A stretch of 64,000 nucleotides of DNA from CAYMCO01 sp964388955 (GCA_964388955.1 CAYMCO010000033.1:1-64000); one strand, 5' to 3'; shown: positions 19,321-28,882, counted from the first letter of the stretch. Notes: generated by a model from the sequence alone, not told the origin. Program-made: numbers and translations.

Positions 19321-19857
19321 ATGAAGACCCCTCGTTATCTCGGGCTGGCCCTGATCCTCATGCTGCTGTTTGGGGCCATCGCGGCTCGATCCTATCGGGC
19401 CTCGGCTCAGGCGGAATCCACCCCAGAACCGCAGGTCCAGGTATCAGATGCCGAGGACGATGAGGCAGAGGCTCCCGACGGCACGACTCCGGATACGGAT
19501 GACATACAGTCTGAAGAGGTGGGCGGGCCACAGGATGAGGCGACGGATGCGGATGGCGTGGAGGTGCAGGAGCCCAACTATGCCGGCAGCATCTCAGTTG
19601 GTCAGACAGAATACGAAGGAATGACCGAGGAACAGGAAAGTGCAGCCCTGGCTGACCTGGCCAAGATCAGCTCCGATGATGCGAAATCGGCTGCGCTGTC
19701 GGCCAACCCGGATGCGACAGTCCTCAAGGTGGAGCTTGACAATGAGAACGGGGCCGTGGTCTACAGCGTTGAACTCAGCAACGGCGCCGAGGTGAAGGTC
19801 GATGCAGGGACTGCGGCCATTCTGCACACAGAAGCAGGTGGCGAATCAGAAGACTGA
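19321..19857 (+). CDS. Secreted acidic PepSY-domain protein
   Basis: 178 aa. A signal peptide (MKTPRYLGLALILMLLFGAIA) ends near ASAQA at ~31. Residues 32-90 are an acidic, Pro/Glu/Asp-rich linker. The C-terminal ~75 residues resemble a PepSY domain: EQESAALADLAKISSDDAKSA, then VLKVELDNENGAVVYSVEL. PepSY domains occur in secreted inhibitors or accessory proteins of peptidases and two-component systems. The gene has a strong GGAGG site, follows the kinase on the same strand and is closed by a terminator at 19881, so it may have its own promoter or end that operon. Function is inferred only from domain and context. Confidence 0.82.
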   Translation: MKTPRYLGLALILMLLFGAIAARSYRASAQAESTPEPQVQVSDAEDDEAEAPDGTTPDTDDIQSEEVGGPQDEATDADGVEVQEPNYAGSISVGQTEYEGMTEEQESAALADLAKISSDDAKSAALSANPDATVLKVELDNENGAVVYSVELSNGAEVKVDAGTAAILHTEAGGESED

Positions 19858-19880
19858 GCCGCGCATCGAGCGAAGGAAAA

Positions 19881-19912
19881 GGGCGCCGGCGCTCTCCGGC
19901 GCCCTTCTCTTT
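19881..19912 (+). terminator. Rho-independent terminator after the PepSY gene
   Basis: GGGCGCCGG (19881-19889), 6-nt loop, CCGGCGCCC (19896-19904), then TTCTCTTT. A perfect 9-bp GC stem with a U-rich tail, 24 bases after the stop codon. Confidence 0.85.
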
Positions 19913-20334
19913 GCTCTCCCGTCGCGCCGATCCTATCTGCAGCCGGCTACCAACTAGCTTGGGAAACTGACGGCCTCACCTCGCTCACCCACGAACGCGC
20001 CACCTTGGGCGATGTAAGGATGCCGATCCTGGTTCTGCTGGGGATGAGGATGGCTGGCTACTTGATCGCGATTCCGAGTTTCCAGTATCAGGGGGATTGA
20101 GAGGCGCAGGGCTCCCCGCATTCCGCGCGGCCCGCAGGGCACTGCGATACTTCATCCCCGAAACCGATCCTCTGCCTTATAATAGCCATAATGTGGACAC
20201 GGCGCCTCCGAAATGATGTGCCGAACCGCTGACCATCGAAGGATGCCCGCCACGAATCCATCGACTTGCCACAGCTGGCGCGCCGGCTCACGCGCGCCCG
20301 CCCCGGGCCGCAAGCCCATTCGAGGTATCTTCGC
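19913..20334. other. Intergenic region before cyclase B
   Basis: About 420 bases with no supported gene. TATAAT at 20178-20183 is a perfect -10 hexamer on the plus strand, but the bases at -35 (TCCCCG) do not match consensus. It may still be the promoter of the cyclase gene, about 150 bases downstream. Confidence 0.4.
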
Positions 20335-21147
20335 TTGGCCGATCATTCATACAATACGTTTTCAGAAGAGGAATTCCGCTCCGTGCTGCGCGGGGAGCAC
20401 CCCGCCATGCGCCGCGGCCGCCGTCTCTTCGGGATGCTGCCCTCCAACCCACGCTGCAAGGTGTGCAACGCGCCCTTCCGGGGCATCGGCGGCGCAGCCA
20501 TGAAGCTGATCGGCCGGGAGCCATTCGAGAAGAACCCCAAGTTCTGTAAGCGGTGCCTGACGGTCACCGAGCAAATTGGCACCGAGATCGAGATCTCGAT
20601 GCTCTTCGCCGATGTGCGCGGATCCACAACCTTGGCCGAGACCATGAGCCCCTCGAGCTTCACCCGGCAAATGAACCGGTTTTTCGACAGCGCTATGACC
20701 GTGCTCGTCCGCTCGGACGCCTGGGTGGACCGCCTGGTCGGCGATGAGGTGGTGGCGCTCTATATCCCGGGCTTTGCCGGCGAGGACCACGCACGCCGGG
20801 CCGTCGAGGCGGCCCGGCAGTTGCTGGTCGCCACGGGGCACGCCGACCGAGACGGCCCGTGGATGCCCATCGGCGTCGGGGTGCATACCGGGGTGGCCTA
20901 CGTCGGACTGGTGGGCTCGGATGGAGGTGTGAGCGATCTCACCGCCATGGGGGATGCGATGAATGTCACCGCCCGGCTCACCTCCCTGGCCTCCAGCGGG
21001 GAGGCGGTCATCAGCCAGGCAGCCTTCGACGCTGCGCAGCTCCCGGAAGGGGGTTATGAGCGCCGCCGACTGGAGCTGAAGGGTCGGACGGAGCCCGTCG
21101 ATGTTCAGGTCTTGCATGTACGTCCCGAAGAGATGGGCGGCGCGTGA
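20335..21147 (+). CDS. Class III nucleotidyl cyclase with four-cysteine N-terminal module (paralogue B)
   Basis: 270 aa from a proposed TTG 20335 (GAGGT upstream), which gives the same N-terminal length as the paralogues; ATG 20266 would add 23 basic residues. It has PRCKVCNAPF and CKRC (CxxC-x26-CxxC), then MLFADVRGST, VDRLVGDEVVALY, DLTAMGD and MNVTARL. Both metal aspartates, the Thr and the Asn/Arg pair are present, but the purine-contacting Lys is Arg here, so activity or base preference may differ from paralogue A. Soluble, with no transmembrane segment. Same protein family as 10745 and 28951; no functional partner is adjacent. Confidence 0.87.
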   Translation: MADHSYNTFSEEEFRSVLRGEHPAMRRGRRLFGMLPSNPRCKVCNAPFRGIGGAAMKLIGREPFEKNPKFCKRCLTVTEQIGTEIEISMLFADVRGSTTLAETMSPSSFTRQMNRFFDSAMTVLVRSDAWVDRLVGDEVVALYIPGFAGEDHARRAVEAARQLLVATGHADRDGPWMPIGVGVHTGVAYVGLVGSDGGVSDLTAMGDAMNVTARLTSLASSGEAVISQAAFDAAQLPEGGYERRRLELKGRTEPVDVQVLHVRPEEMGGA

Positions 21148-21453
21148 CAAACAGAGGTCCTGTGTCCACCGCACCGCCACCGGAGAGAAGTCCCTTCGAC
21201 CTGACGGCGTAGATAGACGAACACTGGCGGTTGGAGCCGATTTCCGGTCCTCGGGCGCCAACTCCAACGATCCCCATCTCCCCACCGATGCCTGCAAGCT
21301 GTTCCCGGTGCCTGTCGGCATGATCGGCCGGGAAGTGATCATTCAATTCATCGGCGGCTAACTCGACGGAAGAAAGTGGAAACGGCGAATCACACAGGCC
21401 AACGACCGCGGCTACCGGGGGCTGGCACGACTGCTGGGCCGGGAGGGAATCCA
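21148..21453. other. Intergenic region, nothing recognised
   Basis: About 300 bases, no supported gene or regulatory element beyond the GGGAGGG ribosome binding site at the right end. Confidence 0.5.
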
Positions 21454-22143
21454 ATGACCGAGCCGAGAACTCAACACGATATATATCTCGAGGTTGGGAA
21501 GCGAAGAGTATTCGCCGGGGCGATCGATTGGCCCGGGTGGTGCCGCTCAGGGCGGAACGTGGAATCCGCTATCCAGGCCTTGGCCGACTACGCACCCAGA
21601 TACGCCGGCGTGATGGAATCCTCGGAGTTGGCCCTCGAACTCCCAACTGGCTCTGAGCGATTCAACATCGTGGAGACACTGCCAGGGGATTCGAGCACCG
21701 ATTTCGGCGCCCCCGGCGGGATCCCCAAGGCGGACTACGACCCTATCGATGCTCCGGAAATGGATCGCCTGAAGAATGTGCTCCAAGCCTGCTGGGCGGC
21801 GTTCGACAGCGCCGCTGCAGCGGCCCAAGGGAAGGAACTGAAGAAGGGCCCTCGCGGCGGCGGTCGGGATCTCGAAGCCATCATCGATCACGTGCTGGGG
21901 GCGGATATCGCCTATCTCAAGAGGATCGGCTGGCCGGTGAAAGATCCCAGGGGAGCCTCGACGCAGCAGCAATTGGGAGAGGTTCGTCGCCATATCCTCG
22001 AGGGGCTGGAGGCAGCCGCTTCCGGGGAACTGCCGACCGTCGGCCCTCGAGGTGGGAAGCGGTGGCCGCCTCGATATTTCGTCCGGCGAGTCGCCTGGCA
22101 TGCCCTGGACCACGCCTGGGAGATCGAGGACCGTGTCCAATAG
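21454..22143 (+). CDS. DinB-like protein with HicB-like N-terminal half
   Basis: 229 aa from ATG 21454 (GGGAGGG 6 nt upstream). The N-terminal ~70 residues (IYLEVGKRRVFAGAI then DWPGWCRSG, ALADYAPRYA) resemble the small HicB-type alpha/beta fold. The C-terminal half is a four-helix DinB-like bundle with His in IIDHVLGADIAYL and two His in VAWHALDHAWEIED, the expected metal ligands. Proteins of this layout are usually annotated as hypothetical; a thiol-dependent transferase or hydrolase is a reasonable guess only. No antitoxin/toxin partner is adjacent. It converges with the leftward TetR gene. Confidence 0.72.
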   Translation: MTEPRTQHDIYLEVGKRRVFAGAIDWPGWCRSGRNVESAIQALADYAPRYAGVMESSELALELPTGSERFNIVETLPGDSSTDFGAPGGIPKADYDPIDAPEMDRLKNVLQACWAAFDSAAAAAQGKELKKGPRGGGRDLEAIIDHVLGADIAYLKRIGWPVKDPRGASTQQQLGEVRRHILEGLEAAASGELPTVGPRGGKRWPPRYFVRRVAWHALDHAWEIEDRVQ

Positions 22144-22171
22144 CCTCACTGCCGAAGATGATCGTCGCGCT

Positions 22172-22840
22172 TTATGCGCGGATCCCCCAGGAGTTCTGGG
22201 GCACCTGTTGGGCGCCTTCCGGGCTCCAGCCTCGGCGAAGGATCTCCACCAGGGCCGGAATCATCCTGCCAAAGCGCCCTTTTCCGAATGGCAGATCGGG
22301 GTCCACGGCGACATGCAAGGCTGCCAATCCGTGCGCGGTCGCGGCCAGCAGGTGCATCGCTTCCTCCGGCGTCAAGTCCGAATCCATCTCCCCACGCTCC
22401 CACATCCTACCAAAGGCGCCGAGGATGTTGTCAAATGCGGTCCGGCGGACCTCGATGGTTTGCTGGCTGGACGCGTAGCGCACCGCGTCCAAGAATCCAA
22501 TCTCGAAGAGCTCGGGGTTCTCCTGCGCGAAGCGCGCATATGCGGCCATGGCGTTGTGGATCACATCCCACAGCGGTGCTTCCCTTTCAAACACCTGTAT
22601 CATCCGCCCCTCGAATTCTCGATAGGCAATGGCACATACGGCGTCATAGATCGCAGCCTTTCCTGGGAAATACTCGTATAGTGAAGGCGGCCGCACTCCC
22701 AGGCGCCGGGCGACCTCCGCCAGATTCAGACTCGAAGCACCTCTCTCGCGCATGATTTGGCGCGAGATCTCCAATATCGCCGCCATCATCTCCGCATGCG
22801 CCGCTTGCCGACGCTCCGCCAATGGCGGTGGGCCCTCCAT
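22172..22840 (-). CDS. TetR-family transcriptional regulator
   Basis: 222 aa from ATG 22840, which has GGGAGG 8 nt upstream. An in-frame ATG at 22954 lies only ~7 nt after the predicted transcription start and would be nearly leaderless. The N-terminal TetR_N helix-turn-helix reads NLAEVARRLGVRPPSLYEYFPGKAAIYDAV. The C-terminal ligand domain has an acidic FAQENPELFEIGFLD and a long helix ending in EEAMHLLAATAHGLAALHV. It should repress nearby or own transcription; the ligand and target are unknown. A sigma-70-like promoter lies at 22968-22996. Confidence 0.92.
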   Translation of the reverse strand: MEGPPPLAERRQAAHAEMMAAILEISRQIMRERGASSLNLAEVARRLGVRPPSLYEYFPGKAAIYDAVCAIAYREFEGRMIQVFEREAPLWDVIHNAMAAYARFAQENPELFEIGFLDAVRYASSQQTIEVRRTAFDNILGAFGRMWERGEMDSDLTPEEAMHLLAATAHGLAALHVAVDPDLPFGKGRFGRMIPALVEILRRGWSPEGAQQVPQNSWGIRA

Positions 22841-24210
22841 CACTGTTGCCTCCCGAGACGGGCAATCACGAGCGTTCGCAAGCCCTCCGTTATCCTCCGG
22901 TCCATCACCGCCCCGCCGCTTGGTCGCCCCGTCATTCCTACGTTCCTTAGGCATCCCTATCACCCTTAGGATATCTCCCGAGCCTCCCATTGTCAAGCCT
23001 GCGGTGGGATGGGGTGTGCCCGCTGATTTGCTGCACGCGACGGATTTTCCAACCTCTCGGGGCGCCCGGCCACCCGCATGATGGAGGAACGCACTCCGAT
23101 CCGGACAATCAGGTGAGCCCCCTGAATGCACGCCGCCGGGCAGGACTGACCTCCGCCCCCCACCCGCCCCTCACGGATGGAAAGATCTCCCTGCCATCGG
23201 AGAAGGCCTGCGGCAAGGGGTTTGGTCCAACAGCGGATGCGGGCCTGCGCCACAAAATCGCGGATGCACCTGCGGGGCGAGCTGCGCCCCGCACGGGGGG
23301 GTCCATCAAAGCCCTTTGGGTGGATGTGTTGCCCACCCGGGGAGCCTTCAGAGGCCCGGTCACGGGCATTCCTCGGCGCTCGCGGGTTATAGAGGCCGGT
23401 TGGAGCGGGAAGATGCAGTGCCTGCGCAGCGCTGTACCGGGATCGGCAAGGGAAGGCTGCACCAGAGCGGTGCGCACGAGATCACCACTTTCCGGCTCAT
23501 CATCGGGCGCGCGCCCAACCGGCACCGCCTTGGCAAAGGATCGGGCGCCCCTGCGCAGTGCATGAGGGAGCCGAGGAAGCTTGGCTTGCGCGGCTCGAAC
23601 GGCGGCGGGGGCGACTCACGGGGCATGGAACGCCATCGCCGGAGGGTGCGGACGATCCTGGGGGGCGATCTGACACGGCAGACTCGCACCTGCCGCACCC
23701 TGTCAACAACACAGGCCAGGCCTCTGGATACACGCCTCGCTCCGCTCGCCGCTGCTCGATATGCGGCCTGCTTCGCAGGTTCCGATTGTGAGGAGGCGCA
23801 TCTCGAGTGCCGGGTGGTGAAACCACGAGGTGTATCGAGAGGAGCGCCGTATATTCACTCTCAAGCAGCCGCGCCCCCTGAAATGGAACACACCCTCGCC
23901 GGGAGCTGGCTTGACATCTGTTGTAGAATAGAGGCAGGAGTGAGCGGTCAGCACGGGTCCGTATACCGGCGTGGAGATCTCGGTGCCGGGGCGTCAGGAC
24001 AGGGCCTAAGGCCCACAATCCCGTATTCGGGAGCGCCATCTCATTTTGTGCGATCGCTCACTCTTTGTATTCAGCGGAAGAGAGGGGTTGATCTCTGGAA
24101 ATGCGGTGGGGGCCCATGCACTGTCTGCGTGCCGCGGGATGCGCCCCCAAGCGGCGTTCCACCGGCACCCCGCCCGAGTCGTCGAATAAGCTGGAAACGA
24201 GCCATATGCC
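22841..24210. other. Long intergenic region, no supported gene
   Basis: About 1.37 kb between the leftward tetR-type gene and the rightward ZIP-like gene. It contains the tetR promoter at its left end. Open frames across it, including one fused in frame to the methyltransferase at 25116, have Arg/Gly/Pro-rich shadow composition and no motif. TTGACA near 23912 is followed by TAGAAT at only 7 bp, so I do not call a promoter there. It may be a decayed gene region. Confidence 0.5.
22968..22996 (-). promoter_or_regulatory. Sigma-70-type promoter upstream of the TetR gene
   Basis: On the minus strand: -35 TTGACA (22996-22991, perfect), 17-bp spacer, -10 TATCCT (22973-22968, four of six). The predicted start is near 22961, giving a ~120-nt leader to ATG 22840. 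Confidence 0.6.
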
Positions 24211-24945
24211 GTGAACCCCGGGATCCTGACTGTGCTTGCGCTGGCGCTGCTTCCCGCCGTGGGCAACTTTGGCGGCGGTTTGTTGGCCGAGTGGCTGCGC
24301 CCATCCAAGGCTATCTTGAACCGGGCCTTACATGCGGCTGCGGGGATCATCCTAGCCGTCATCGCGGTCAAGGTCATGCCGGAGGCTTTGCGAGCTGCGC
24401 CCGGCTGGCTGTTGGCGCTGGCTTTTCTGGCGGGCGGAGGCCTGCACTCGATCCTGGAGGCTCGCATTTCTCGCTGGCAGGGCCATTCGCCGCAGGGGGC
24501 TGGGGCCGAGGCATGGATGGTCTACCTGGCCGTCGCCTCCGACCTGCTGGGAGATGGACTGCTCATCGGCACAGGATCGGCGGTCTCCATCCAACTGGCC
24601 TCTCTGCTGGCGATCGGGCAGGTGTTGGCAGATGTCCCGGAAGGATACGCGGTGATCGCCAACTTCCGCGCAAGAGGTGTGGGCAGCCGCAAGAGGCTGG
24701 CCCTGTCCGCATCTTTCGCCATCCCGGTGATCAGCGCTGCCTTGTTCGCCTTCTTGGTCCTGCGAGGCCTCGGCAACGGGCCAAAAATGGCTGCGCTTGT
24801 CTTTGTGGCGGGACTGTACACGCTCGCGGCCGTCGAAGATATGCTGCACGAGGCGCATCAGAGCGCGGAGGACACCCGCTGGTCTGCAATCAGCTTTCTG
24901 GCGGGGTTCGCCCTGTTTCTAGCCATCGCGGGCGGCGCCGGATAG
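24211..24945 (+). CDS. ZIP-family-like metal transporter
   Basis: 244 aa from GTG 24211 (an ATG six bases earlier meets a stop at once). Seven or so hydrophobic segments. TM4/TM5-type metal motifs are recognisable: HAAAGIILAVIAVKVMPEAL early, then ASDLLGDGLLIGTGSA and LADVPEGYAV. In ZIP transporters the paired His/Glu helices bind Zn2+ or Fe2+; here several canonical His positions are Asp, Gly or absent, so metal specificity is uncertain. An inner-membrane location is expected. No metal regulator is adjacent; a CDF efflux pump lies at 33360. Confidence 0.75.
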   Translation: MNPGILTVLALALLPAVGNFGGGLLAEWLRPSKAILNRALHAAAGIILAVIAVKVMPEALRAAPGWLLALAFLAGGGLHSILEARISRWQGHSPQGAGAEAWMVYLAVASDLLGDGLLIGTGSAVSIQLASLLAIGQVLADVPEGYAVIANFRARGVGSRKRLALSASFAIPVISAALFAFLVLRGLGNGPKMAALVFVAGLYTLAAVEDMLHEAHQSAEDTRWSAISFLAGFALFLAIAGGAG

Positions 24946-25115
24946 CAGAAGGCGACAGCGCCGGCCCTGCCAACGCGAGGGAGATCCACGATGGCATCGC
25001 TCACGGGGCCATCATCAGACACCGGCTTTCCGCTGCATATGCCCGTTCGACTGCTTTTCGAGGGCCGTCCATCTGGCTGAGAGAGTTGGGGTCCTCAACA
25101 CGGAGGAGGTCTCTT

Positions 25116-25847
25116 ATGGATACCTATGATGAAGGGACTTATGGGGAACGCATCGCGGAAATATACGATCAGCTCTACCCTGAGATCGACGACTCCGCGA
25201 TTGACCTGCTCCAGGAATTGGCCGCGGGCGGTCCCGCCCTGGAGCTGGGGGTGGGAACCGGCCGAGTTGCCATTCCACTCCAAAGCAGGGGGTTGGAAGT
25301 CTCCGGGATCGATGCATCGCAAGCCATGATCGCCGAGCTGCGTGCAAAGCCAGGCGGGCGGACCATCAAGGTGTTCGAGACCAGCTTCGCAGAATTCTCA
25401 CTCGGCGCCAAGTTCTCGTTGGTATACGTCGTCTTCAACACCCTGTATGCGTTGCTTACCCAGGAGGAGCAGTTGAGCTGCCTGGGGGCCGTCGCGGCAC
25501 ACTTGATGCCAAAGGGTCGATTCCTGGTCGAAGCGTTCGTCCCCGACCTCTGTCGCTACAAGCGGCACCAGAATCTGTCCGTTGTTCACCTCGAGAATGA
25601 ACGCCTCCAGCTCGATGCCTCTCAACTGGATCCAGTTGCGCAGCAAGTGACCAGCCAGCACATCCTGCTCAGCGACGAAGGGATCAAGCTCTATCCGGTG
25701 AAGCTGCGGTATATCTGGCCCGCCGAGCTGGATCTCATGGCGCAGATCGCCGGTTTGAAGCTGGTGAACCGCTGGGGCGATTGGGACAGGCGCGCCTTCA
25801 CTCCCGAGTGCGGAAGACACATCAGCATCTACACCCGCGCCGGGTAG
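25116..25847 (+). CDS. Class I SAM-dependent methyltransferase
   Basis: 243 aa from ATG 25116 with a very strong GGAGGAGGT 5 nt upstream; the frame is open far upstream but only as shadow sequence. Motif I reads ALELGVGTGRVAIPL, the acidic residue after beta-2 is in VSGIDASQAMI, and the post-motif region has FSLVYVVFNTLYALLTQEEQ. It has the Methyltransf_25/11 layout, near-full length for a small-molecule methyltransferase. The substrate is unknown. Short distance (4-16 bases) to the PLD gene suggests a two-gene operon. Confidence 0.88.
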   Translation: MDTYDEGTYGERIAEIYDQLYPEIDDSAIDLLQELAAGGPALELGVGTGRVAIPLQSRGLEVSGIDASQAMIAELRAKPGGRTIKVFETSFAEFSLGAKFSLVYVVFNTLYALLTQEEQLSCLGAVAAHLMPKGRFLVEAFVPDLCRYKRHQNLSVVHLENERLQLDASQLDPVAQQVTSQHILLSDEGIKLYPVKLRYIWPAELDLMAQIAGLKLVNRWGDWDRRAFTPECGRHISIYTRAG

Positions 25848-25863
25848 CTCATTGATCAAGCAG

Positions 25864-27252
25864 ATGAAACCGAGGCGAATGATCTTCCCGGCCCTATCGG
25901 CGTTGCTCATGTTGCTCGCCTATCTGGCCCGTGAGCGGGCCGGCCGATGCGTGTCAGCCTTGCTGCGTTGGGCCCGCGGGTTCCCAATCGACGAGGATGC
26001 GATCTCCCTGCCACCGCCCAGCGGGGGAAATGCGGCCCAACCGCTCGTGGCGGGCGAGGAGCTCCTGTCCTCTGTTCTGGACCTGATCCAAGGCGCGGGG
26101 AAGACGCTTCGCTATCAGGTGATGCTGTTTCGACCGGATGCGGCGGGCAGAAGGGTGGCCGCCGCCCTTATCGCGGCCGCGCAGCGGGGGGTTCAAGTCC
26201 AGCTCTCCTTCGATGTCCGCCAGACGGTGGCCGGCCCGCTCTATCGACCGTATCGGAGATCAGAACGGCGGCGGAACACAGCCGCGATGGCAGCCCTGCT
26301 GGAGGACTTCCGGCGAGCGGGGGTCTCCGTCCTCAAGAACCCGGGCGGCCCGGGCTCGGGCCGGCAGGCGCCATCCGGGCCTGCTCGCGACCGGCAGCGG
26401 CGCTTGCGCCGCGCCACTTGCACGGATCTCAACCATATCGACCACCGCAAAATGCTGATCGTGGATGGGGAGCGGGCAATGGTGGGCGGCGCAAACGTCG
26501 GAAATGAATACCTCTACGCGCTACCCGCCGATCTCGGGGTGCGCATGGATCAGGAGGCGGACCTCAGACGCCGTGAGGGTTTGCCAGAGGCGTGGGAGAA
26601 GTGGCTGGATGTGGCGGCCTTGGTGCGCGGACCCGCAGTGAGCGAGCTCGCGCGAGAGTTCGATTTGGGATGGGAGAACTTGGGCGGGGAAGCGATGGGG
26701 GCGGCCGGAACCCCCTCCGCGGCAGGCGGCTCGGCGGTCCAGGTTCTCAGCCAACGGCCTGGGAACGAGCAGGTCGCAGCGCGCATGCTTCAGCTGATTC
26801 GGGCGGCGAGCGATTCGATCTATATCGCCTCGCCGTACGTCTCGTTCCTCCCCGGTCTGCGGGAGCTGATGCGGGCTGCGCGGCGCGGAGTCCGTGTGGT
26901 CTTCCTTTTCCCTGGCGAGTTGAATGATGTGGAGATCTCCCGGCGTATTTTTCGCTTTTTCACCCAAGATCTGCTGCGCGCCGGCGTCCGGGTGTTCGAG
27001 AACAACCAGCACATGATCCATGCCAAAGTCATGATCGTCGATGGGCGCTGGACGAGCATCGGCTCATCCAACTTCAACTACCGCAGCTTCCGACACGACC
27101 TGGAGCAGAATCTCATCATCGATGATCGTCTTTTCAGCGAGCAGGTCACCCAGCGGGTGTTTGCGAGGTTTATTGGCGCATCCACGCCGCTGGAGCACCC
27201 CTATCCCAGGCGGTTGAATTTGCTGGATCGAATGGCGATCCCGTTTACATGA
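25864..27252 (+). CDS. Phospholipase D-like protein / cardiolipin synthase family
   Basis: 462 aa from ATG 25864; TTG 25852 is an alternative and neither has a clear ribosome site. A single N-terminal hydrophobic helix (~8-24) suggests membrane anchoring. Two HKD motifs are present: HRKMLIVDGERAMVGGANVGN and HAKVMIVDGRWTSIGSSNFN, each with the H-x-K-x4-D pattern. Two HKD motifs plus an anchor match cardiolipin synthases, which transfer phosphatidyl groups between glycerophospholipids. A basic, Arg-rich insert separates the halves (~165-185). A phosphodiesterase role is possible. It follows the methyltransferase closely. Confidence 0.88.
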   Translation: MKPRRMIFPALSALLMLLAYLARERAGRCVSALLRWARGFPIDEDAISLPPPSGGNAAQPLVAGEELLSSVLDLIQGAGKTLRYQVMLFRPDAAGRRVAAALIAAAQRGVQVQLSFDVRQTVAGPLYRPYRRSERRRNTAAMAALLEDFRRAGVSVLKNPGGPGSGRQAPSGPARDRQRRLRRATCTDLNHIDHRKMLIVDGERAMVGGANVGNEYLYALPADLGVRMDQEADLRRREGLPEAWEKWLDVAALVRGPAVSELAREFDLGWENLGGEAMGAAGTPSAAGGSAVQVLSQRPGNEQVAARMLQLIRAASDSIYIASPYVSFLPGLRELMRAARRGVRVVFLFPGELNDVEISRRIFRFFTQDLLRAGVRVFENNQHMIHAKVMIVDGRWTSIGSSNFNYRSFRHDLEQNLIIDDRLFSEQVTQRVFARFIGASTPLEHPYPRRLNLLDRMAIPFT

Positions 27253-27456
27253 GCGGATGAGGGAATGGCGAGGGAAGGTCCGGGAACACCTGCGCGGCTT
27301 GAGTCATAGAAATCGCCCGTGGCCCATTTCGCCCCCCCCTTAGCCGCGCTCGCCCGCAATCGGCCGGGATCGCATGGCTGGGTAGGGACCATCGACGATC
27401 GTGTGCCCGGACTCTCACACCCGGGCGAGGGCCCGACGGCGGGGACCGCCCTGTAG

Positions 27457-27475
27457 GCCGGGTTTGCTACCCGGC
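27457..27475. repeat. Short palindrome GCCGGGT-N5-ACCCGGC
   Basis: Perfect 7-bp stem with a 5-nt loop in an intergenic region 200 bases after the PLD gene. No U tract follows, so it is more likely a dispersed repeat unit than a terminator. Confidence 0.5.
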
Positions 27476-27836
27476 ATATCCCGATGACCTGAATCTTCAT
27501 GCCCTTCGACTCCGGCCCATGCCGCATCTCGCATACTCGCATCGGTCCCCTGCCTGACTTGGGGTTCATCTATCCGGGTCAACCCCCCCGTTCGCCCCCC
27601 CTTTGCCGCGACCGTCTGCCGTGGAAGGGCACCGCGTGGCTGGGGAAGAGCCATCAAGGGTTCTTCGCCCTGGCGGCAGCATGATCGTGAGCGGACCCCG
27701 CCGTGGAGTCCACCAGCTTGCTGCTGGCCGCGAGCGAAGCGAGCGGAGGGAAGAAGCACCGCAGAATGGACCGGATCCTCGCTTCTCTTCTTCCGCCCTT
27801 CGCGCATCCTGCAGCCTCACATCGATGCCCAGGGCG

Positions 27837-27864
27837 TTGCAGGCAGGCCGAGTCCGGCTAGAAT
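27837..27864 (+). promoter_or_regulatory. Weak candidate promoter for the DNA methyltransferase
   Basis: TTGCAG (27837-27842), 16-bp spacer, TAGAAT (27859-27864, five of six). The -35 is poor. The start would lie ~35 nt before ATG 27906, itself preceded by AGGAAGG. Confidence 0.35.
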
Positions 27865-27905
27865 AGGGTAGTTGGCAAGTACAGACATCGCCAGGAAGGC
27901 GACCT

Positions 27906-28796
27906 ATGGCCGGCACGCACACTTCATCCTTCGGTTCGGGCAAACGCGAATCCCATGATGCCAGCGCGTTCTACGATAGAAGCATGTTGAAGAGGCTCGG
28001 CAAGCCGGCTCTTCCCCCGGAGCAATTGGAGGGGATCGACATCCCGGAGATTGGCCCGTGGGCGGACAAGATCTATCGTTCCTCGTCGGAGCACATGCGG
28101 GAACTTCCGGACCACAGCGTCGGCCTGGCATTCACCTCCCCTCCCTACAACGTGGGGAAAGACTACGATGAGGATATGGGTCTTGAGGAATACCTATCCT
28201 TGATTTCGGTGGTGGGAAGAGAAGTGCATCGGGTTTTGCGGCCGGGAGGCCGATATTTGATCAATATCGCCAATCTTGGGCGCCAGCCATATATCCCGCT
28301 GCACGCCTACTTCTGGCAGATCCATCTCGGCCTGGGATTCCTGCCCATGGGCGAGGTGATCTGGCAGAAAGCGAGGGGCGCCAGTGGGAGCTGCGCGTGG
28401 GGAAGCTGGCTCAGCGCCAGCGCCCCGCGGCTGCGGGATGTCCACGAGTACATTCTGGTGCTCGCCAAGGGAGGGTATTCCCGGCCCGATAAGGGCGAAT
28501 CCGATGTCGGGCGGGATGAATTCCTGGAGGCGACGCTCTCCGTGTGGGAGATCCCGCCCGAATCCGCGAAGCGGGTGGGCCATCCGGCCCCCTTCCCCTT
28601 GACGTTGGCAGCGCGCGTCATACACCTGTACTCCTACAAGGGCGACGTAGTGCTTGATCCTTTTGCCGGCTCGGGAACCACCTGTGTCGCTGCGGCCCAA
28701 CTTGGGCGGCACTATGTCGGATATGACATCTCCGATGAATATTGCGCGCTGGCGGAGAGGAGGCTCGTCGAGGAAGGCCAGTTGCATCTCCTCTAG
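27906..28796 (+). CDS. DNA (N4-cytosine/N6-adenine) methyltransferase, beta-type motif order
   Basis: 296 aa. The catalytic motif IV, TSPPYNVGKDY, is at residues 77-87 and the SAM motif I, LDPFAGSGTTCVAA, at ~250-263, the beta-class order. VHEYILVLAKGG and SVWEIPPESAKRVGHPAPFPLTL are typical of the DNA modification methylases in this family. SPPY favours N4-cytosine or N6-adenine; the target site cannot be read from sequence. No restriction endonuclease or specificity gene is nearby, so it is an orphan methyltransferase that may act in regulation, or its partner is elsewhere. Confidence 0.9.
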   Translation: MAGTHTSSFGSGKRESHDASAFYDRSMLKRLGKPALPPEQLEGIDIPEIGPWADKIYRSSSEHMRELPDHSVGLAFTSPPYNVGKDYDEDMGLEEYLSLISVVGREVHRVLRPGGRYLINIANLGRQPYIPLHAYFWQIHLGLGFLPMGEVIWQKARGASGSCAWGSWLSASAPRLRDVHEYILVLAKGGYSRPDKGESDVGRDEFLEATLSVWEIPPESAKRVGHPAPFPLTLAARVIHLYSYKGDVVLDPFAGSGTTCVAAAQLGRHYVGYDISDEYCALAERRLVEEGQLHLL

Positions 28797-28876
28797 CCCT
28801 TGAGGGGCTCGCGCTGAGACTCCGAGCGCCTACGTCGCCAACCGGCACGGGATCCCATATCTCGGATAATACGGAC

Positions 28877-28882
28877 TATAAT
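28877..28882 (+). promoter_or_regulatory. Perfect -10 hexamer upstream of cyclase C
   Basis: TATAAT on the plus strand, 69 nt before ATG 28951. No -35 match is present at 16-18 bp spacing, so promoter assignment rests on position and the perfect -10. Confidence 0.4.

Larger units (their letters stand above)
27253..27905. other. Intergenic region with a small hairpin and a weak promoter
   Basis: About 650 bases, no supported gene. It has two C-rich tracts (near 27330 and 27585), a GCCGGGT/ACCCGGC hairpin (27457-27475) and a candidate promoter at 27837-27864. Confidence 0.5.

Noticed and set aside
23912..23937. TTGACA with a downstream TAGAAT
   Set aside because: Spacing is only ~7 bp, and no gene follows for 270 bases.
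23316..25115. Long open frame upstream of and in frame with the methyltransferase
   Set aside because: Composition is shadow-like (Arg/Gly/Pro), no domains, and a strong ribosome site directly precedes ATG 25116.
28797..28860. Hairpin-like sequence after the DNA methyltransferase
   Set aside because: Stem of about 5 bp and no U tract, so not supported as a terminator.
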